6,796 bases of DNA from Thiolapillus brandeum (GCA_011051425.1 DRLF01000158.1:1-6796), one strand, 5' to 3'; counted from the stretch's first letter, positions 1 to 5,187 are shown. Notes: generated from the letters alone by a model not told the origin. A program made the numbers and translations.

Positions 1-578
1 ATCAGGCCAAGAAAATGGAGCTGCAAAGTATCAACAGGGCCTTGTCCATTCAGGCAAGTATCGACAGTCTGACCGGAATCTACAACCGCCAGAAATTCGA
101 GTCACTGCTCAAGGGTGAACTGGACAAGTTCGGCCGCTACCACCACCCGCTGTCCGTGATCATGTTTGACGTTGATGATTTCAAATCAATCAATGACCAG
201 CAGGGCCATTTGGTGGGTGACCAGATACTCCGGGAGATTTCTGCGGTGATCAAACGGGGGTTGAGAAACTCGGATGTGTTCGCCCGCTGGGGCGGAGAGG
301 AGTTCATCATCCTTTTGCCCGGAACAGACCGCTCGGGTGCTTACCGGCTGGCAGAAAAGCTGAGAGCTTTGCTGGAGAGCAGCCGGTTTTCACACGATAG
401 ACGGGTAACCGCCAGCTTTGGAGTCACCGAACTGCTGGAGGGCGATGAACCCGAACATCTGGTCAGGCGGGCTGATCTGGCAATGCTGATCGCCAAGGAA
501 CAGGGCAAGAACCGGGTCCACAGCCTGGTTGAAGAAACCCATTCGCACCTGAAGCCCCGCTATATCGGAATTGGCTAG
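1..578 (+). CDS. Diguanylate cyclase, GGDEF domain (5' end outside window)
   Basis: Makes cyclic di-GMP from two GTP. The frame is open to the window edge (first full codon at position 3), so an N-terminal sensor or coiled-coil region probably lies upstream. Counting from the Met at 15, the domain opens with DSLTGIYNR (17-25), followed by the metal-binding stretch MFDVDDFKSIND (50-61) and the signature RWGGEEF (91-97), a GGEEF variant compatible with activity. An RxxD inhibitory I-site (RNSD, 84-87) sits exactly five residues before GGEEF, so product feedback inhibition is expected. The domain ends with the usual A-site tail ADLAMLIAKEQGKNRV (153-168), and about 19 residues follow. No EAL domain follows. 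The input signal cannot be judged because the sensor part is missing. The next gene is on the same strand, but a palindrome at the stop codon suggests separate control. Confidence 0.93.
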   Translation, partial: QAKKMELQSINRALSIQASIDSLTGIYNRQKFESLLKGELDKFGRYHHPLSVIMFDVDDFKSINDQQGHLVGDQILREISAVIKRGLRNSDVFARWGGEEFIILLPGTDRSGAYRLAEKLRALLESSRFSHDRRVTASFGVTELLEGDEPEHLVRRADLAMLIAKEQGKNRVHSLVEETHSHLKPRYIGIG

Positions 579-591
579 ACATTATGTCTAG
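575..591. promoter_or_regulatory. 17-bp perfect palindrome, candidate operator
   Basis: CTAGACAT-T-ATGTCTAG is a perfect inverted repeat with 8-nt arms and a single central base. It overlaps the TAG stop of the diguanylate cyclase gene and lies about 90 nt upstream of the preferred start of the AAA+ ATPase gene. The one-base centre suits a homodimeric DNA-binding protein better than an RNA terminator, and no T-tract follows. The regulator is unknown. No convincing -35/-10 pair was found beside it, so the operator role is inference from symmetry and position. Confidence 0.4.
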
Positions 592-668
592 AATCCAAAT
601 ACCTGACATTGCATGGCACAACTCCGGCCTGGAATCAGGCTACACTATGCAACATCGCCCTTACATCC

Positions 669-673
669 GAGAG
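669..673 (+). promoter_or_regulatory. Ribosome binding site supporting the GTG start at 679
   Basis: GAGAG lies five bases before the GTG at 679. The alternative ATG at 613 has no purine-rich Shine-Dalgarno-like sequence before it (CCTGACATTGC). This favours the shorter protein. Confidence 0.45.
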
Positions 674-678
674 TATCC

Positions 679-1497
679 GTGAGTCAGCACGCCCGCAGCC
701 TTACTCCTGAAGAATATGTTTTTACCGAAGAGCCTTACTACGAACCGGTGGGCGATGAGATCGCCGTGTTCGAGGCAGCCTACCGGAACCGGCTGCCAGT
801 CCTGCTCAAGGGTCCCACGGGCTGCGGCAAGACGCGCTTCATGGAGCACATGGCCTGGCGGCTGCAGCGGCCGCTGCTGACTGTTTCCTGTCACGATGAC
901 CTGACCGCTTCCGACCTGGTGGGACGCTTCCTGGTGAAGGGCGGTGAAACGGTGTGGGTGGACGGCCCCCTGGCGAGGGCGGTGCGCAACGGCAGCATCT
1001 GCTATCTGGATGAGGTGGTGGAGGCCCGCAAGGACACCACCGTGGTCATTCATCCTCTGGGCGACGACCGGCGGGTGCTGCCCATGGAGAAGGTAGGTGA
1101 ACTGCTGGAAGCGCCACCGGAATTCTGCCTGGCCATGTCCTACAATCCCGGTTATCAGTCTGTGCTCAAGGATCTGAAGCAATCCACCCGGCAGCGTTTC
1201 GTGGCGCTCGAGTTCGATTACCCCGATACCGCGCTGGAGCAGAAGATTGTGGAGAAGGAATCCGGCATCGATGCGGACATGGCGCGTCAGCTGGTCAAGT
1301 TTGCCCAGATGACCCGTAACCTGAAGGGCCAGGGTCTGGATGAAGGCGCATCTACGCGGCTGCTGGTGCATGCCGCCAAGCTCATGGCATCGGACATTGC
1401 CCCGGTCGTCGCCTGCCGCAGCGCCATTGCCCAGGCGCTTACGGATGATCCCGACATGCTCTCGGCTGTGAATGAGCTGAGTGCCTCGTTGTTTTGA
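679..1497 (+). CDS. cbbQ: CbbQ/NirQ/NorQ-type AAA+ ATPase (MoxR class)
   Basis: AAA+ ATPase of the family that remodels or activates a metalloenzyme: CbbQ works with CbbO on RuBisCO, and NirQ/NorQ works with NorD on nitric oxide reductase. Numbered from the upstream ATG at 613: the family N-terminus [12 protein letters not shown] (38-49), Walker A GPTGCGKT (67-74), ASDLVGRF (99-106), Walker [12 protein letters not shown] (129-139, D133 E134), sensor-1 SYNPGYQS (176-183), arginine-finger region STRQRF (191-196), and the C-terminal GLDEGASTR (241-249) with sensor-2 Arg typical of the CbbQ_C region. From GTG 679 the protein has 272 residues, close to the roughly 265-270 usual for the family; from ATG 613 it would have 294, with an unusual leader. 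No cbbO/norD, RuBisCO or nor gene lies within the window, and downstream is a convergent gene, so which enzyme it serves is undecided. The symbol is a family-level guess; NirQ/NorQ is the alternative. Confidence 0.88.
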   Translation: MSQHARSLTPEEYVFTEEPYYEPVGDEIAVFEAAYRNRLPVLLKGPTGCGKTRFMEHMAWRLQRPLLTVSCHDDLTASDLVGRFLVKGGETVWVDGPLARAVRNGSICYLDEVVEARKDTTVVIHPLGDDRRVLPMEKVGELLEAPPEFCLAMSYNPGYQSVLKDLKQSTRQRFVALEFDYPDTALEQKIVEKESGIDADMARQLVKFAQMTRNLKGQGLDEGASTRLLVHAAKLMASDIAPVVACRSAIAQALTDDPDMLSAVNELSASLF

Positions 1498-1546
1498 CCC
1501 GTATCGCGCACCGGAATACCCGGATCCGGTGCGTGATACGGGTCAA
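1494..1546. terminator. Long hairpin between convergent genes, likely bidirectional transcription stop
   Basis: A 22-nt left arm (1494-1515, beginning TTGACCCGTATC) pairs with a 22-nt right arm (1525-1546, ending GATACGGGTCAA). There is one G-T opposition (1505/1534), which is still a wobble pair in RNA, and a 9-nt loop. The left arm includes the TGA stop of the ATPase gene, and the right arm ends 10 nt before the stop of the convergent sulfotransferase gene. Neither side carries a T-tract, so this is not a standard intrinsic terminator. It may end transcription in both directions less efficiently, protect 3' ends, or be a dispersed repeat. Confidence 0.5.
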
Positions 1547-1555
1547 TCGCTGATC

Positions 1556-2533
1556 TCACCAGTCGGTGTTGGTTTCGTAGCCCAGCCCGACAAGTATGTC
1601 GCCGATGACATCCTTGAATCGGGATTTGTTTTCAGGAGTGAATTTCTCTTTCCAGCGGCCAATACCGCCCCTGCGGAAGGTGCGTGTGCCCCCAAAAACA
1701 TCACTGCGGATTTCTTCCGCGGGCAATGCCTGTTTGCCTGCAAAATCAAGAATCCGGCGGATGTTCTGCAGCTGTATCTCTTCTGAACCGCCGCCCTCCG
1801 GGCCAACCAGGTCTTCGAAGCGCAGAAACAGCACTCCTTTCACTTCCTTCCAGGGCAGGAATGCCTGCCAGGCCTGTTGCCAGCCACGTTCTTCCGTGGG
1901 GCGTACTTTTGGCGCATGAATGGGAGAGTAACCCTTGATTGCTTGCCTGAGGCATTTGTTCCAGGATGTGCCCCGATATTGCGGGTGTTCGTGCTTTATC
2001 AGGTATTCAGCAAGAGAAACCACCACGTCACGGGGATCGCGAACCAGGGCAATCGTTTGTATCTCTTCCTGTTGCAGGAGATCCGCAAGCGCATCACTGT
2101 GGGTGCAATGACCATTGAATACATGAAGAGGCGGAATGCTTCTCAATACTTCGCGAAGCAGAAGATCATGCATGGGTTTGGGTTGCAGCGCGCCAATCTC
2201 CACGGCAGGACCCAACGTGGACTTGTATTTTCTGTTCCAGCTGATGACAGCCTGATCGGCATGGTAGGCTGCCAGTGTAAACGGGTGCTGCTGCATACCG
2301 GCGAGGTGCATGATTTTCTTGGCCAGGTGGGTCCCGGTTTTGGGCAGGCCGTTGATCAAAAAGCGTTTCCCCGGAGGAGAAGTGATGGCCAGTGGCTTTT
2401 CGTGTTTGGAAAACAGCATGAGTGGCGACGCTATTTGAATGTGAATTCTTTGAGTTCGTAGTGTAGCATCAAGATGCTGAGGGAAGGCCTTTGCAAAAGG
2501 CTGAAGTATCTTTGAAAGAGGCTGAATTTTCAT
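1556..2533 (-). CDS. Sulfotransferase family protein (PAPS-dependent)
   Basis: Predicted to transfer sulfate from PAPS to an unknown acceptor. From the ATG at 2533 (325 residues), the 5'-phosphosulfate-binding loop is FLINGLPKTGTHL (58-70, Lys65). GHCTHS (141-146) offers candidate catalytic histidines, and the 3'-phosphate-binding strand is IALVRDPRDVVVS (161-173, Arg165 and Ser173). FEDLVGP (239-245) follows, and TFRRGGIGRWKEKF (285-298) matches the C-terminal RKGxxGxWK-type PAPS motif. No signal peptide or membrane span is apparent, so it is probably cytoplasmic. Start is uncertain: the ATG at 2533 lies inside the first codons of moaE and has no clear ribosome binding site. Met39 (ATG at 2419) gives a 287-residue protein that keeps all motifs and would leave room for promoters. 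The base composition looks somewhat more AT-rich than moaE, compatible with transfer but not measured. The acceptor cannot be inferred. Confidence 0.85.
   Translation of the reverse strand: MKIQPLSKILQPFAKAFPQHLDATLRTQRIHIQIASPLMLFSKHEKPLAITSPPGKRFLINGLPKTGTHLAKKIMHLAGMQQHPFTLAAYHADQAVISWNRKYKSTLGPAVEIGALQPKPMHDLLLREVLRSIPPLHVFNGHCTHSDALADLLQQEEIQTIALVRDPRDVVVSLAEYLIKHEHPQYRGTSWNKCLRQAIKGYSPIHAPKVRPTEERGWQQAWQAFLPWKEVKGVLFLRFEDLVGPEGGGSEEIQLQNIRRILDFAGKQALPAEEIRSDVFGGTRTFRRGGIGRWKEKFTPENKSRFKDVIGDILVGLGYETNTDW
2514..2521 (+). promoter_or_regulatory. Ribosome binding site of moaE
   Basis: GAAAGAGG lies 10 bases before the moaE ATG at 2532. It falls inside the first codons of the opposite-strand sulfotransferase gene if that gene starts at 2533. 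Confidence 0.45.
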
Positions 2534-2984
2534 GCAAAAACATATCGCCGTTCAGGAGGGATCATTTGATCCTGCCGGGGAAGAACGCCTGCTGCGCGAG
2601 GGCAATCCCCGCATCGGTGCGGTGGTGACTTTCCTGGGGCTGATGCGGGACATCAACGACGACGACAAGATCAGCACCATGACCCTGGAGCATTATCCGG
2701 GCATGACTGAAAAGGCGCTGGACGCCATCGTGGAGGAAGCGGCTGAACGCTGGGATCTGGAAGGCATACGGGTTATCCATCGCGTGGGTGAGTTGCTGCC
2801 GGAAGACCCCATCGTGATGGTGATGGTGGGAAGCAGACACCGGGGCGAAGCCTTTCGCGCCTGTGAGTTCGTCATCGATTATCTGAAGACCCGGGCGCCT
2901 TTCTGGAAGAAGGAACAGACTGCCAAGGGTGAGCGCTGGGTGGATGCCCGCCACAGCGACAAGGACGCTGAAGCAAAATGGTAA
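2532..2984 (+). CDS. moaE: Molybdopterin synthase catalytic subunit MoaE
   Basis: Large subunit of molybdopterin synthase. With the thiocarboxylated MoaD subunit it inserts the dithiolene sulfurs into cyclic pyranopterin monophosphate in molybdenum cofactor biosynthesis; it is cytoplasmic. The 150-residue length equals that of the E. coli protein as I recall it. Family blocks are GAVVTFLGLMRD (29-40, Arg39), LEHYPGMTEKAL (52-63), VIHRVGEL (81-88) and the active-site segment DYLKTRAPFWKKE (116-128), whose Lys119 and Lys126 fall at the numbers known for the catalytic lysines of E. coli MoaE. The C-terminus ERWVDARHSD is also typical. The gene appears complete and functional. No moaD, moaC or moaA is adjacent, so its partner must be encoded elsewhere. 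The ATG overlaps the opposite-strand ATG of the sulfotransferase gene. Confidence 0.97.
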   Translation: MQKHIAVQEGSFDPAGEERLLREGNPRIGAVVTFLGLMRDINDDDKISTMTLEHYPGMTEKALDAIVEEAAERWDLEGIRVIHRVGELLPEDPIVMVMVGSRHRGEAFRACEFVIDYLKTRAPFWKKEQTAKGERWVDARHSDKDAEAKW

Positions 2985-3049
2985 GCGCTTTTTCGGCTGC
3001 TTTGTAGTAGCGTAGATACAGTCGAACAATACTTTAACTATCTTTAATC

Positions 3050-3055
3050 GGAGGG
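3050..3055 (+). promoter_or_regulatory. Strong ribosome binding site before the DUF533 gene
   Basis: GGAGGG lies five bases before the ATG at 3061, which fixes that start. The 76-nt gap from moaE is AT-richer than its flanks and probably holds a promoter (a weak candidate is TTGTAG at 3002-3007 with an AT-rich -10 region near 3025-3034), but I cannot place one with confidence. Confidence 0.6.
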
Positions 3056-3060
3056 AAACG

Positions 3061-3783
3061 ATGGCTATCGATGCAATGAAAATTCTGGGCAGTCTGCTCA
3101 ACAGCGGCGCACTTTCAAAGGGTTCCGGTTCCAATATTCTGGGCTCTGTGCTCGGCTCGGTACTGGGCGGCAGCGGTCAGCAGCGAGGCGGTTCCGGCGG
3201 TGGAATCGGCGATTTGCTCGGTGGCCTGCTGGGTGGTGGCGGTTCTTCCCCATCCTCCACAGGCGGTATGGCTGATATTCTTGGTGGCCTGCTGGGAGGC
3301 GGTGGAAGTGGTGGCAGCTCGGCCGGTGGTTTGGGTGACATCATCGGTGCTGCCATGAAACAGTTCGGCGCTGCACCTCCGGGCATGGGCCTGACGGATA
3401 TCGAGCCCAATATCGAACCCGAGCAGGCCAATGAACAGGCCACCATCATGATCCGGGCCATGATCCTTGCAGCCAAGGCGGATGGCCGGGTGGATGACGA
3501 GGAGCAGCGGCACATCATAGAGGGCCTGGGCGAGGACATCACGCCGGAGGAAGTGGCTTTCGTACAGGACGAACTTGCGGCTCCTGTGGATGTTGATGCG
3601 TTCGTGCGCAGCGTACCCAGGGGGCTGGAAGCCCAGGTCTACCTGGCATCCCTCATGGCCATCGATCTGGATACAAACCCGGAAGCCCAGTACCTGCACC
3701 AGCTGGCCCAGGGTATGGGGCTGAAACCTGACGAAGTGAATCAGCTGCATGAGCAGTTGCAGGTGCCGAAGCTGTATTCCTGA
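3061..3783 (+). CDS. DUF533 / TerB-like protein with glycine-rich N-terminal repeats (YebE-like)
   Basis: 240 residues in two parts. The N-terminal half (about 20-110) is Gly/Ser-rich with hydrophobic LLGGLLGGGG-type runs in a 21-residue tandem repeat. The C-terminal half (about 121-235) is an acidic helical domain with the TerB-like signature ATIMIRAMILAAKADGRVDD (127-146), then DVDAFVRSVP and YLASLMAIDLDTNPEA, ending near KPDEVNQLHEQL. This matches the DUF533 family, of which E. coli YebE (about 220 residues, annotated as an inner-membrane protein) is a member. The biochemical role of the family is not established; TerB-like domains are often linked to envelope stress and metal binding. There is no cleavable signal peptide. 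The repeats may insert into or associate with membranes in glycine-zipper fashion, which is inference. It appears to be a monocistronic unit, with its own ribosome binding site and a terminator after it. Confidence 0.88.
   Translation: MAIDAMKILGSLLNSGALSKGSGSNILGSVLGSVLGGSGQQRGGSGGGIGDLLGGLLGGGGSSPSSTGGMADILGGLLGGGGSGGSSAGGLGDIIGAAMKQFGAAPPGMGLTDIEPNIEPEQANEQATIMIRAMILAAKADGRVDDEEQRHIIEGLGEDITPEEVAFVQDELAAPVDVDAFVRSVPRGLEAQVYLASLMAIDLDTNPEAQYLHQLAQGMGLKPDEVNQLHEQLQVPKLYS
3202..3390 (+). repeat. 63-bp in-frame tandem repeat, three units
   Basis: Three consecutive 21-codon units encode residues 48-68, 69-89 and 90-110. Units 1 and 2 both contain LLGGGGS at the same offset and share an identical 14-nt run (GGTGGCCTGCTGGG at 3220-3233 and 3283-3296, 63 nt apart). 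Unit 3 keeps G-x-x-D-I-I-G but has diverged. Residues 26-47 (ILGSVLGSVLGGSG and onward) look like an older, 22-residue copy. Confidence 0.7.
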
Positions 3784-3832
3784 GCGGGCTTTCAGTGCCG
3801 CCTGGATTGCAGCGCCAGGCAGATTCAGTAAC

Positions 3833-3878
3833 AGGCCAGGGCCGGCTTTGTGTTGCACAATGCCGGCCCTGGCCTTTT
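3833..3878 (+). terminator. Strong intrinsic terminator after the DUF533 gene
   Basis: GGCCAGGGCCGGC (3834-3846) pairs perfectly with GCCGGCCCTGGCC (3862-3874), and A3833 pairs with T3875. After one T-T mismatch the stem continues with TTGTG/CACAA (3848-3852/3856-3860) around a 3-nt loop. TTTT (3875-3878) follows. It lies 50 nt after the stop codon. A smaller 6-bp hairpin (3800-3805/3815-3820) precedes it. The other side has no T-tract, so the terminator acts on the plus strand. Confidence 0.88.
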
Positions 3879-3882
3879 GCTT

Positions 3883-3919
3883 AAGCGTTTTGGCCGACAT
3901 GTTTCCCCGGCAAACGCTT
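3883..3919. repeat. Bulged inverted repeat next to the terminator
   Basis: AAGCGTTT (3883-3890) pairs with AAACGCTT (3912-3919). After a 2-nt bulge (TG), GCCG (3893-3896) pairs with CGGC (3908-3911), leaving an 11-nt loop. It lies 31 nt past the stop of the minus-strand exported-protein gene and could end that transcript, but no T-tract follows on either strand. A protein-binding site is an alternative. Confidence 0.4.
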
Positions 3920-3950
3920 TGTGGAAACCATGGTCCGCAAATTGTTGCAT

Positions 3951-4799
3951 CTATCTAATGACGGTAAAGGCGCCATCGAGTCCTTTGCACTGGCCTGAAT
4001 TGAACACGAAAACACCCGTAATAGTGGTCAGTGTCTCTGTTGCTACAAAGGTGATGTGCACTGCCGAACCATCCTTCATGACGACTTCGCTCGACAGGTC
4101 ATCCAGGCTCGTGATCGGTGAGGTTTGCCGGGATTTTTCCGAGCATCCGGTGTTGGTGATGGTGATCTGGGTCGGTTGCAGGGTTTCTCCTCTTCCTGGT
4201 ATCTGAACCTTTTCCATGTTCATATCGAATGTGCCACCGGCGGAGCGTGCGGATTGCCAGGTGCCGGACCATTTGCCCACGGTGGCGTGAAAGACGTCAT
4301 CGAGTGAATATTCCAGATCCCGGACATTGGATATTGCATACCCCTGTATGCTTTCCTGCCACAGTAAGGTTGCTTTTTTGCCGAGCTCCGGAACAGAGAT
4401 ATCCACCCAGGATGCCATCCCTCTGACGTAATTTGGATCCAAGTAATCCACGCTGAATGTTGCCCGGTCAAATTCGACGCCATCGGCCAGAGCTCTTACC
4501 GTATGTATTCCGGCGCCAAAAATATTGAAGGAAAACAACAGACCGAAACCGTTATCGGTATCGCCGCAAACGTTTTTGGTATCGCCGCGTGGTGTTCCGT
4601 AAGCTGCTGTTTTTGCGGGACGATCATCAATAATGAGTTCGATTTTTTCTGCATCGCAGTACCATCCGGAAAAGACCCCTATGCCACTTTGAAAGGAATT
4701 GTCCCGGGGATTTTCCAATGCGCCTTCCGCAAAGGCCGAACTGGCCAACAGGAATGCAGGAATCGCACAGAGTGTGCTGAGTATTGTTGAATGTTTCAT
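3951..4799 (-). CDS. Exported protein of unknown function with an SGWxC...VCGD domain
   Basis: 282 residues with a clear signal peptide: MKHS, a hydrophobic core (5-20), then SSAFA with probable cleavage near residues 24/25. The mature N-terminal domain (about 27-120) carries LENPRDNSFQSGI, FSGWYCDAEKIEL (43-55), AAYGTPRGDT (65-74), VCGDTDNGFGLLFSFN (77-92), GIHTVRALADG and TFSV. I recall this pattern from many uncharacterised gammaproteobacterial exported proteins, often followed by a LxWQES-Q-Y/F-x-I segment, present here at 145-157 (LLWQESIQGYAIS). I know of no assigned function. Cys48/Cys78 and Cys219/Cys271 may form two disulfides, as expected for a periplasmic or secreted protein. The C-terminal part (about 165-282) looks like a beta-rich second domain. 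No anchor or sorting signal was seen. The start is fixed by a good ribosome binding site. It is monocistronic, with a long unusual 5' region. Confidence 0.82.
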   Translation of the reverse strand: MKHSTILSTLCAIPAFLLASSAFAEGALENPRDNSFQSGIGVFSGWYCDAEKIELIIDDRPAKTAAYGTPRGDTKNVCGDTDNGFGLLFSFNIFGAGIHTVRALADGVEFDRATFSVDYLDPNYVRGMASWVDISVPELGKKATLLWQESIQGYAISNVRDLEYSLDDVFHATVGKWSGTWQSARSAGGTFDMNMEKVQIPGRGETLQPTQITITNTGCSEKSRQTSPITSLDDLSSEVVMKDGSAVHITFVATETLTTITGVFVFNSGQCKGLDGAFTVIR

Positions 4800-4806
4800 T
4801 TTACCG

Positions 4807-4812
4807 CTCCTT
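4807..4812 (-). promoter_or_regulatory. Ribosome binding site of the exported-protein gene
   Basis: On the minus strand AAGGAG lies seven bases before the ATG at 4799, an ideal Shine-Dalgarno placement that supports this start. Confidence 0.75.
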
Positions 4813-4931
4813 GTTGCGCCATGAGTTTATGCAATGGAAAGAGAGTGAATATTTTTTCGGCCGCATTTCAGCTTATGCCGCTTGAGATGGGCATCGAGTT
4901 CTTGGGTTGATATCGGGCGAGCATGGAAAAA

Positions 4932-5182
4932 CTTAACCCGCATGTTTCACCAGATCACTCAAATATCCTAAGTTTTCAGATATATTTCAATTGTTTGCAT
5001 GGAATCAGCTGTGGTTACACTTTGTCCCCCTGACGCGATCCGGTTTTTCCCGGGATCTTTCCGCCCGGTTCGCCCGAACGGTTTGCAAGTCGATGAATCA
5101 CATCGGCTTTTGTCCGTTCGAACAATCCGGACAGAAATCTCTTCGGGAAAATTCCGGATTCCGGTGAAACATGCGGGTTAAG
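4932..5182. repeat. Large palindromic element bounded by 20-bp perfect inverted repeats
   Basis: The left end (4932-4951, CTTAACCCGCATGTTTCACC) and the right end (5163-5182) are exact reverse complements over 20 nt. Enclosed are an unpaired stretch (4952-5036) and a long imperfect hairpin (5037-5161) that abuts the right arm. Weak pairing continues outward (4923-4929 against 5185-5191). On the minus strand the last arm is followed directly by TTTTT (4931-4927), so a minus-strand transcript would end in helix plus U-tract. No matching target-site duplication is visible at the arms. Possible identities are a structured RNA, a MITE-like element or a retron-like non-coding region. None is proven, and no protein gene of those systems is present. 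Confidence 0.65.
5037..5161. repeat. Long imperfect hairpin inside the palindromic element
   Basis: Paired blocks from the outside in: 5037-5043 with 5154-5161 (one bulged base), 5045-5052 with 5144-5151 (8 bp), 5058-5061 with 5134-5137, 5065-5068 with 5127-5130 (CCGG), 5075-5081 with 5114-5120 (CGAACGG/CCGTTCG), and 5087-5095 with 5101-5109 (one wobble). The loop is AATCA (5096-5100). Interruptions are nearly equal on both sides (1/2, 5/6, 3/3, 6/6 and 5/4 nt), giving a straight rod with internal loops. About 39 pairs form over arms of about 60 nt, far more than chance. Confidence 0.65.
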
Positions 5183-5187
5183 GATTG

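Noticed and set aside
661..1371. 236-codon frame antisense to the AAA+ ATPase gene
   Set aside because: It mirrors a gene with intact family motifs and its translation has no recognisable domain, so it is a composition artefact.
1877..2461. 194-codon frame opposite the sulfotransferase gene
   Set aside because: The minus strand carries the PAPS-binding motifs in order. This frame has none and starts without a ribosome binding site.
3115..3900. 261-codon frame antisense to the DUF533 gene
   Set aside because: It arises from the GC-rich repeats on the other strand, runs through the terminator and shows no family features.
4999..5181. 60-codon frame on the plus strand inside the palindromic element
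   Set aside because: It has no ribosome binding site, composition follows the palindrome, and the translation resembles no protein I know. The inverted-repeat structure explains the sequence better.
4932..5182. 6S RNA or another standard structured housekeeping RNA
   Set aside because: The long-rod shape is suggestive, but the sequence and the neighbouring genes do not match the ssrS locus I know.
4932..5182. Insertion sequence with terminal inverted repeats
   Set aside because: No transposase frame lies inside or beside it and no target-site duplication is visible. At most it is a non-autonomous element.
4931..5183. Integron attC site, because ACTTAAC fits RYYYAAC and the far end begins GTTAAG
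   Set aside because: The far end reads GTTAAGG, which does not fit GTTRRRY. The 20-bp arms pair perfectly, without the extrahelical bases expected in an attC, and no integrase or cassette organisation is present.
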